A stretch of 11,580 bases of DNA from Actinomycetota bacterium (lineage in GTDB: Bacteria; Actinomycetota; Actinomycetes; Actinomycetales; Microbacteriaceae): contig JAQBZV010000013.1 of the NCBI GenBank assembly GCA_027728145.1, positions 1-11,580 of the forward strand, in the 5' to 3' direction. The notes under the pieces were generated by a model. It saw only the letters and a list, made by a program, of their open reading frames with translations. It was not told the origin of the DNA and did no database searches. Each line of letters begins with the position of its first letter. Position 1 is the stretch's first letter. The position numbers and the translations under genes are program-made. Positions 8,028-11,580 of the stretch are shown here, in pieces.

Positions 8028-8045
8028 TTTCCCATAAGAGGGAAA
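8028..8045. other. perfect 6-bp hairpin between the tad operon end and topA
   Basis: TTTCCC (8028-8033) and GGGAAA (8040-8045) form a perfect inverted repeat around a six-base loop. It lies 55 bases upstream of topA and 31 bases after the end of the tad operon. It is not followed by a T-run in the direction of transcription, so it is a poor intrinsic terminator. A second dyad, CCCCTGG/CCAGAGG (8000-8015), lies between it and topA. Either could be an operator in the topA leader. I found no convincing -35/-10 pair here. Confidence 0.35.
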
Positions 8046-8075
8046 ATCTCAACGGGGCTCACGATACACAACAAT

Positions 8076-8423
8076 TTATTTCTCGCCACCATCCACGACT
8101 CCAGCCCGAGCTGTGGCGATGACGGAATGCAGACCGGAGGTTCGACGTCCCTGCACCACCACGGAGTCCTCAAACTCCTTACACAGAACCATCTCCACAC
8201 CTGCTTTCTGGAGGATTTCCCGAGCCATCGAACAGGGCTCCCCCGCGATAACTCCCCGGGAAACATCCGCGGCTCCCAACGCCGCAGAATCCACGGCGCT
8301 CGCTACTTGGTGGCGAAGAATGACCCCTGTTCCGACCCCTAGTGCCACGCTTCCGAGAATCACCACAGCGAAGGCTGCTCCGGCGAGCGCAACCGTGGCG
8401 CTACCCCTCTGGTCCATCACCAC
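8076..8423 (-). CDS. TadE-like protein of the helicase/secretion-neighbourhood type (Rv3654c-like)
   Basis: The 115-residue protein has a short charged N-terminus with an RG^SAT processing-like site (Gly7). One membrane helix follows (about 10-33), then RHQVASAVDSAALGAAD, which is typical of this family. Two cysteines (64 and 81) sit in the C-terminal part, as in relatives, and could form a disulfide outside the membrane. Unlike true pilins, position +5 after the Gly is Ala rather than Glu. Three consecutive starts (GTG 8423, GTG 8420, ATG 8417) follow a strong GGAGG; spacing favours 8423 or 8420. The gene overlaps the upstream tadE by 23 bases and ends the tad operon. Relatives are often next to a DEAD/DEAH helicase gene, which is missing here. 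The role is probably as a minor pseudopilin or assembly factor, which is inference. Confidence 0.82.
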   Translation of the reverse strand: MVMDQRGSATVALAGAAFAVVILGSVALGVGTGVILRHQVASAVDSAALGAADVSRGVIAGEPCSMAREILQKAGVEMVLCKEFEDSVVVQGRRTSGLHSVIATARAGVVDGGEK

Positions 8424-8730
8424 TCGACCCCTCCGGGTTCAGGGCACACGATCGAGACCGCAACACGAGGGGATCAAGAGCCCAGAGCCCGCGGTCAAAT
8501 ACGTGTTCGGCTTCCACGCAGAGCACTGAACCGTCTCGGATGACGCCCTCGAGCTGGCCGCCGAGCGATACGTAGCGGGCCTGGAGGGCAACCTGGTCAT
8601 CAAGACGCATCTGCGTCACCCCTGCCTGCATACCCAGGATGGCGACACCCATCACCGCGGTGAGGATCGGAAGCCCGATCATCATTTCCGCGGTGATGGC
8701 GCCTCGCTCACCCGGTGAAGGTGAGTGCAC
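8401..8730 (-). CDS. TadE-family minor pilin (Rv3655c-like)
   Basis: The 109-residue protein starts with a short polar leader ending in ERG. It is followed by AITAE, a prepilin-peptidase site with Glu at +5, and a hydrophobic helix (about 16-38). The remainder is a small exported domain with two cysteines (71 and 95) that could pair. TadE-type minor pilins are thought to sit in or help start the Flp pilus. The GTG at 8730 lies inside the end of the pilin gene, giving a 23-base overlap. A good ribosome-binding site is not visible, so coupling to the pilin is likely. The first in-frame ATG (8685) would remove the processing site and is therefore unlikely. The gene sits between the pilin gene and the second TadE-like gene. 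Confidence 0.85.
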   Translation of the reverse strand: MHSPSPGERGAITAEMMIGLPILTAVMGVAILGMQAGVTQMRLDDQVALQARYVSLGGQLEGVIRDGSVLCVEAEHVFDRGLWALDPLVLRSRSCALNPEGSSGDGPEG

Positions 8731-8884
8731 TGCGCACCAAATCCGTCAGTATTTGGCGCACCTCGTCGCTACGCATAATGACGACGAGCAGACCGGCGAA
8801 CCCCACTGCCGCCATGGTGGCAATCGCATACTCGGCCGTTGCCGCTCCCTCGTCGTCTTCCAGACGCAGAGTCCCTGTGATCAT
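8708..8884 (-). CDS. Flp-type pilin, DUF4244 family (Rv3656c-like)
   Basis: This 58-residue frame is short but clear. After an acidic leader (LEDDEG) comes the processing site G13^AATAEYA, with Glu18 at +5 followed by Tyr, the hallmark of Flp pilins. The helix ATMAAVGFAGLLVVIM follows, then the RSDEVRQIL tail shared by DUF4244 proteins. It should be the main structural subunit of the pilus made by the tadA and tadB-tadC products. The ATG at 8884 is preceded by GGGAG with seven bases between. The frame overlaps tadE by 23 bases. Upstream is a 124-nt gap, unusual in this packed operon, bracketed by an inverted repeat that could affect translation of this gene. The prepilin peptidase that would cut it is not in the window. 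Confidence 0.9.
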   Translation of the reverse strand: MITGTLRLEDDEGAATAEYAIATMAAVGFAGLLVVIMRSDEVRQILTDLVRSALTFTG

Positions 8885-8893
8885 GATGTCTCC

Positions 8894-9020
8894 CTCGTTC
8901 TCTGTGGTGACCGGGTGGCCACCGCCGACACTGTGGCAGGGGGAAGCGCTGCTGGCTTACCTCATCCGGTGTGGAGCGAAACTCTCTGGCTACCGAGGCC
9001 TGGGGACATCAGAGAACGAG
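8894..9020. repeat. long-range 11-bp inverted repeat bracketing the tadBC-pilin gap
   Basis: CTCGTTCTCTG (8894-8904) and CAGAGAACGAG (9010-9020) are exact reverse complements separated by 105 bases. In the tad mRNA the first partner lies in the last codons and stop of tadBC. The second lies directly before the pilin Shine-Dalgarno and shares its GAG. An additional 7-base pair, TGATGTC (8884-8890) with GACATCA (9005-9011), overlaps the same arms and would instead cover the bases just before the pilin start and the A of its ATG. The two pairings cannot form together. A 10-bp palindrome, GGTGGCCACC (8914-8923), lies in the loop. Confidence 0.55.
8962..9009 (-). CDS. possible 15-codon leader ORF coupled to the tadBC stop
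   Basis: The tadBC stop and an ATG share a base (TGATG, 9011-9007). The frame continues for 15 codons to a TGA at 8962-8964. That TGA is followed in an ATGA overlap by a two-codon frame (ATG AGG TAA). No Shine-Dalgarno is needed if ribosomes reinitiate. The predicted peptide has no recognisable feature. It could serve as a leader peptide whose translation opens the inverted repeat, but a chance frame of this length is quite likely. Confidence 0.15.
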   Translation of the reverse strand: MSPGLGSQRVSLHTG

Positions 9021-9929
9021 ACCTTGGTTTCCTATTCCCCACGCCAGGGGAACCACCGCAATAAGAAGGAATGCCGGGAGCACCAGCAGCCCCAGAGGAA
9101 GGACAAGGTGAACCGACAGCGTGCCCACCGCCCGGGTTGCCTCGGTGCTCTCGACATCCCTCACATGATTCAGGTGGGCCCTGGCAAGCGACGCCAGTGG
9201 CACCCCCGCCCGCATCGACAATGCAATCAAATCCTCCAGAGTTTCCCCACCCTCGGTGCCAAGGGTGTAGTCAGCCATCACCCGGTCCACCTCCAAGAGT
9301 GAACGCCTTGGACTGAGTCCTCCCCCCACCGCAATCAAGAAAAGGTCAATCCGGGGGGAGGGAGGTTTTCTCTCCTGAAAAACCCGGGTGACCATGATCC
9401 GCATCCACCACCAGGCAAGCCCCAAACAGATCAGGCCACCACCGAGAGAGAGGAGCCCCGGTGTTGTGAGGAAAAGAAATGACAGGGTGTCCACTCCCCC
9501 GAGCGCTCCGCCCACCAGAGCGAGCAGAGGCAAGAGCCCCACAAGACGCAGCGTTGCCTGCGGCCCCGCCAGCTCAGCCTCCACGTGCCTCGCGGTGCGC
9601 TCCTGGTCTCGCATTCCCTGGGCGAGCGATGCGAGGGCAGCACCCAGCGGAGCTCCTGAGACCCGTGCCACTTCCCACACTGCCCCCACGGTTCTCCATC
9701 CACTGGACTGAGCTCTGGTGACCGAGTCAATCGCTTGGGCAAGAACCTCACCGCCGGACCTACGGTGCCAGATCTGGCCCGGAACGCTGGCCGGTCCCCT
9801 CATCAGGGCAACCTCCTCCCACGCCCGATCGGGTGTGAGCCCTGCGCCGAGGAGAACCGCGAGCTCGGCAAGCGCCGACGGAGGTTCCTCCGGCACGACC
9901 GGCTTAGGCCTCCACCATCTCCTGCTCAA
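9009..9929 (-). CDS. fused TadB-TadC inner-membrane platform protein (type II secretion F family)
   Basis: The 306-residue protein contains two F-type halves. The first (about 18-145) has LAVLLGAGLTPDRAWEEV and, after a linker, VARVSGAPLGAALASLA. Two hydrophobic spans (about 127-145 and 150-178) follow. The second half repeats the scheme (about 194-306), with DLFLIAVGGGLSPRRSLLEV, then LEDLIALSMRAGVPLASLARA and a final hydrophobic segment (about 271-298). In Mycobacterium these halves are separate genes (Rv3658c and Rv3657c). The protein should form the membrane platform that TadA drives to extrude pilin. The start is uncertain. TTG 9929 overlaps tadA by 26 bases, with a weak GGTGAG before it. 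GTG 9896, after the tadA stop, has GGAGG but at a long 12-base spacing. The stop TGA (9009-9011) overlaps the 11-bp repeat. Confidence 0.82.
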   Translation of the reverse strand: MSRRWWRPKPVVPEEPPSALAELAVLLGAGLTPDRAWEEVALMRGPASVPGQIWHRRSGGEVLAQAIDSVTRAQSSGWRTVGAVWEVARVSGAPLGAALASLAQGMRDQERTARHVEAELAGPQATLRLVGLLPLLALVGGALGGVDTLSFLFLTTPGLLSLGGGLICLGLAWWWMRIMVTRVFQERKPPSPRIDLFLIAVGGGLSPRRSLLEVDRVMADYTLGTEGGETLEDLIALSMRAGVPLASLARAHLNHVRDVESTEATRAVGTLSVHLVLPLGLLVLPAFLLIAVVPLAWGIGNQGLVL

Positions 9930-10890
9930 GGGTTAGCTCACCCCCCGGGCTGAGCCGTGGGGTTCCCACACTGAGGCGCCGTGATCCACCCTGCGCCCTA
10001 TCCACGTGAATGACACGGTGAATAGCGCCCATCACCTGAGAGGCAAGAACTCGGGGCGTCATGCCGGCAAGCGCGCCCAGTCCCTCCAGGCGGGCAGGAA
10101 CATCCTCGAGCGACGAGGCGTGCAGGGTGGCACCGCCGCCTGGATGGCCCGTGTGGAAGGCCTGCAAGACATCCGCTATTTCGGCTCCCCGGATCTCGCC
10201 AATGATGAGGCGAGACGGGCGCATCCGCAGTGATTCCCGAACTAAGCGGGTTAGCGTGATCTCCCCCGCACCCTCGAGGTTTGCTTGGCGGCATTCCAGG
10301 GCGACCACGTGAGGGTGGTTGAGGGAGAGTTCCGAGACCTCCTCCAGGACCACCAACCGCTCTACCGGAGTCGCATAGGCCATGGCTGCTCCCAGCAGCG
10401 TCGTCTTACCGCTCCCAGTCGCACCCGAAATTAACAGCGTCTGCCTGTGCTCCACCGCGCGAATCACCCAGGGAATAAATCGCTCCGAGCCTTCGATATC
10501 GAGGCTCGTCAGCTCGGGTGCTCGGTGTCTCGCTACGCGGAGCGATATCTCTGTTCCCGCGGTTGCCACCGGTGCCAAGGTCACGTGAACGCGAAGACCC
10601 CCGGGAAGCGACACATCCACCAGGGGCTGAGCGTCATCCACATGCCGCCCACCAGACTCGATCAGGGCCCGAGCAATGTCGAGAGCCTGGGCGTGTGAGA
10701 GATGGAGTCCCTCGGCAGCGAAGGTGCCACTACCGGTGTCGACATAGACCCGGCCACCGCCAAGGACGAAGACGTCGGTGACCCGTGGGTCATCGACCAG
10801 GGTTGCCAGGGGACCCAGAGCTCTTCTGGTCTCAGCACTGAGTCCTCCCGGGCGCGGGGAGGGAATCAGCCAGGGAACAGCCGTCATCAC
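9904..10890 (-). CDS. tadA: TadA/CpaF-type secretion ATPase
   Basis: The 328-residue ATPase powers Flp pilus assembly at the cytoplasmic face of the membrane. An N-terminal domain (about 20-125) precedes the RecA-like core. The core has Walker A GATGSGKTT (156-164), an acidic VLEEVSEL stretch (181-188), Walker B LIIGEIRG (228-235) and the His-box TGHPGGGATLHA (247-258). All are intact. The length matches the short actinobacterial form (Rv3659c-like), which lacks the long N-terminal extension of CpaF. Start is GTG 10890 or the adjacent ATG 10887; neither has a strong ribosome-binding site. It is the first gene of the operon, divergent from acs, and no CpaE/Ssd-like gene precedes it. In Micrococcus luteus the tad genes are required for DNA uptake; in this organism the role (adhesion or uptake) is open. 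Confidence 0.95.
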   Translation of the reverse strand: MMTAVPWLIPSPRPGGLSAETRRALGPLATLVDDPRVTDVFVLGGGRVYVDTGSGTFAAEGLHLSHAQALDIARALIESGGRHVDDAQPLVDVSLPGGLRVHVTLAPVATAGTEISLRVARHRAPELTSLDIEGSERFIPWVIRAVEHRQTLLISGATGSGKTTLLGAAMAYATPVERLVVLEEVSELSLNHPHVVALECRQANLEGAGEITLTRLVRESLRMRPSRLIIGEIRGAEIADVLQAFHTGHPGGGATLHASSLEDVPARLEGLGALAGMTPRVLASQVMGAIHRVIHVDRAQGGSRRLSVGTPRLSPGGELTLEQEMVEA

Positions 10891-11046
10891 TTGAGCGTGA
10901 CAGGTTGCCCGGTCCGCCGGGGTGACTCGGTGTGAACCTGTGGAAAACCATCATTCTTGTCCTCACCACCCCTGTTCTAGACTGGGGCCAATCGGTGTTC
11001 GCCTCGCGCTTCCCGGCAGCGCGACCCGGAAGTGCAAAGGATGATG
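10891..11046. promoter_or_regulatory. divergent tadA-acs control region
   Basis: This 156-nt gap separates divergent genes. For acs, TTGTCC (10957-10962) and TAGACT (10978-10983) are a possible -35/-10 pair with a short 15-base spacer. On the tadA side, ACAGGTT (10900-10906) and AACCTGT (10935-10941) are a perfect 7-bp inverted repeat. Inside it is a perfect CCCGG/CCGGG hairpin (10908-10921). No -10 for tadA is obvious. TGTGGAAAA (10939-10947) resembles a DnaA box at eight of nine positions but stands alone. Confidence 0.4.
11004..11032 (+). promoter_or_regulatory. two mutually exclusive hairpins in the acs leader
   Basis: TCGCGCT (11004-11010) pairs perfectly with AGCGCGA (11018-11024). Alternatively CTTCCCGG (11009-11016) pairs with CCGGAAG (11026-11032) with one bulged C. 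The two share bases and cannot form together. The second ends four bases before the AAAGG ribosome-binding site (11036-11040), so a switch that affects acs translation is conceivable. They could also be DNA operator dyads. Confidence 0.35.
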
Positions 11047-11580
11047 ATGTCCGACTCTCAGAAAATTGACAACCTTCTCCATGAGGAGCGCCAATTTCCC
11101 CCCAGCCCCGAGTTCCAGAGCAACGCCATCGCGGGTCCTGAACTCTATGAGCAGGCGTCAGCAGATCGCCTGGGTTTCTGGGCCACCCAATCTCGGGAGC
11201 TTCTGCACTGGCACACCCCCTTTAGTGAGGTGTTGGACTGGTCGAATCCTCCCTTCGCTCGATGGTTCGCCGACGGGCACCTCAATGTCTCCTATAACTG
11301 TCTCGATCGCCACGTTCTGGAGGGTCGGGGCGATCGTGTTGCCCTGCACTTCGAGGGTGAACCGGGCGATGGCCGCTCGCTCACCTACGCAGAGCTCACC
11401 GCTGAAGTGAAGAAGGCGGCCAACCTGCTGACCAGCCTCGGTCTGAAGCAGGGCGATCGCGTCATCATCTATATGCCGCTGATCCCGGAGGCCGTGGTGG
11501 CGATACTCGCGGTGGCTCGACTGGGAGCAATCCACTCCGTGGTGTTTGGAGGCTTCAGCGCGGAGAGTCTTCGCGCCCGA
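11047..11580 (+). CDS. acs: acetyl-CoA synthetase, N-terminal part (runs off window edge)
   Basis: An open frame of 178 codons reaches the window edge. It matches the start of AMP-forming acetate-CoA ligase, which activates acetate to acetyl-CoA in the cytosol. The N-terminal ACAS domain is visible (WHTPFSEVLDWSNPPFARWF and SYNCLDRHV). The AMP-binding domain begins with LTYAEL, GDRVIIYMP and GAIHSVVFGGFSAESL, all highly conserved in Acs. Three ATG codons follow one another (11041, 11044, 11047). AAAGG ends at 11040, which gives a six-base spacing only for 11047, so I chose that start. The catalytic P-loop, the A8 Lys acetylation site and the C-terminal domain lie outside the window. The gene diverges from tadA, an arrangement also seen in the broader actinobacterial acs-tad neighbourhood. 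Confidence 0.96.
   Translation, partial: MSDSQKIDNLLHEERQFPPSPEFQSNAIAGPELYEQASADRLGFWATQSRELLHWHTPFSEVLDWSNPPFARWFADGHLNVSYNCLDRHVLEGRGDRVALHFEGEPGDGRSLTYAELTAEVKKAANLLTSLGLKQGDRVIIYMPLIPEAVVAILAVARLGAIHSVVFGGFSAESLRAR

Noticed and set aside
7524..8342. Plus-strand open frame of 272 codons opposite the start of topA and the TadE-like gene
   Set aside because: It crosses two convincing minus-strand genes and has no recognisable domain.
8885..8961. GTG-started 16-codon frame ending in ATGA over the pilin start
   Set aside because: No ribosome-binding site and low-complexity Arg/Thr/Ser content; more likely chance than a gene.
10939..10947. DnaA-box-like TGTGGAAAA
   Set aside because: Single copy with one mismatch; no cluster, AT-rich unwinding region or dnaA/dnaN neighbours, so no origin is supported.

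Overview
The window looks like a chromosomal segment of an actinobacterium, most likely a Microbacteriaceae-type member of the Micrococcales with moderate GC. The evidence is gene content and order: topA, tmk and holB run together next to an actinobacterial-type Tad pilus cluster, with acs diverging from it. This matches the order I know from Mycobacterium and other actinobacteria. GTG and TTG starts, tight overlaps and the lysine-rich TopA tail fit as well. Genus cannot be fixed from sequence reading alone.

Left part (1-1853): the 3' end of an unrecognised plus-strand gene (to 443); a minus-strand tRNA-Thr with anticodon CGT (553-625) and its own promoter; then a plus-strand lipoprotein (810-1853) that reads as a five-repeat beta-propeller with a proline-rich insertion. 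Centre (1907-7973, all minus): topA, tmk, holB and a secreted lipoprotein peptidase of the tripeptidyl-aminopeptidase type. They are transcribed leftward, with a 2-nt gap, a 9-nt gap and a 4-nt ATGA overlap, so they probably form one operon. TopA relaxes DNA, Tmk makes dTDP for DNA synthesis and HolB is a clamp-loader subunit; the peptidase at the end is a functional outlier.

Right part (8076-10890, all minus): a compact Tad/Flp pilus operon in the order tadA ATPase, a fused tadB-tadC platform protein, a 58-residue Flp pilin (DUF4244 type), a TadE-like minor pilin and a second TadE-like protein lacking Glu5. No CpaE/Ssd-like gene, DEAD/DEAH helicase or prepilin peptidase is present, so processing must be supplied from elsewhere. 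Tad genes adjoin tightly except for a 124-nt gap before the pilin. That gap is bracketed by an exact 11-bp inverted repeat whose RNA form would touch the pilin ribosome-binding site, plus a competing 7-bp pair touching its start codon. This is the most interesting signal here. The far right (11047 to the edge, plus) is the first 178 codons of acetyl-CoA synthetase, behind a leader with two mutually exclusive hairpins.

No CRISPR array, insertion sequence, integrase or rRNA was seen. No stretch over 300 bases lacks a gene. The 184-nt gap 626-809 holds the tRNA promoter and two small inverted repeats. The 98-nt gap 7974-8075 holds one hairpin. The 53-nt convergent gap 1854-1906 shows no clear terminator.
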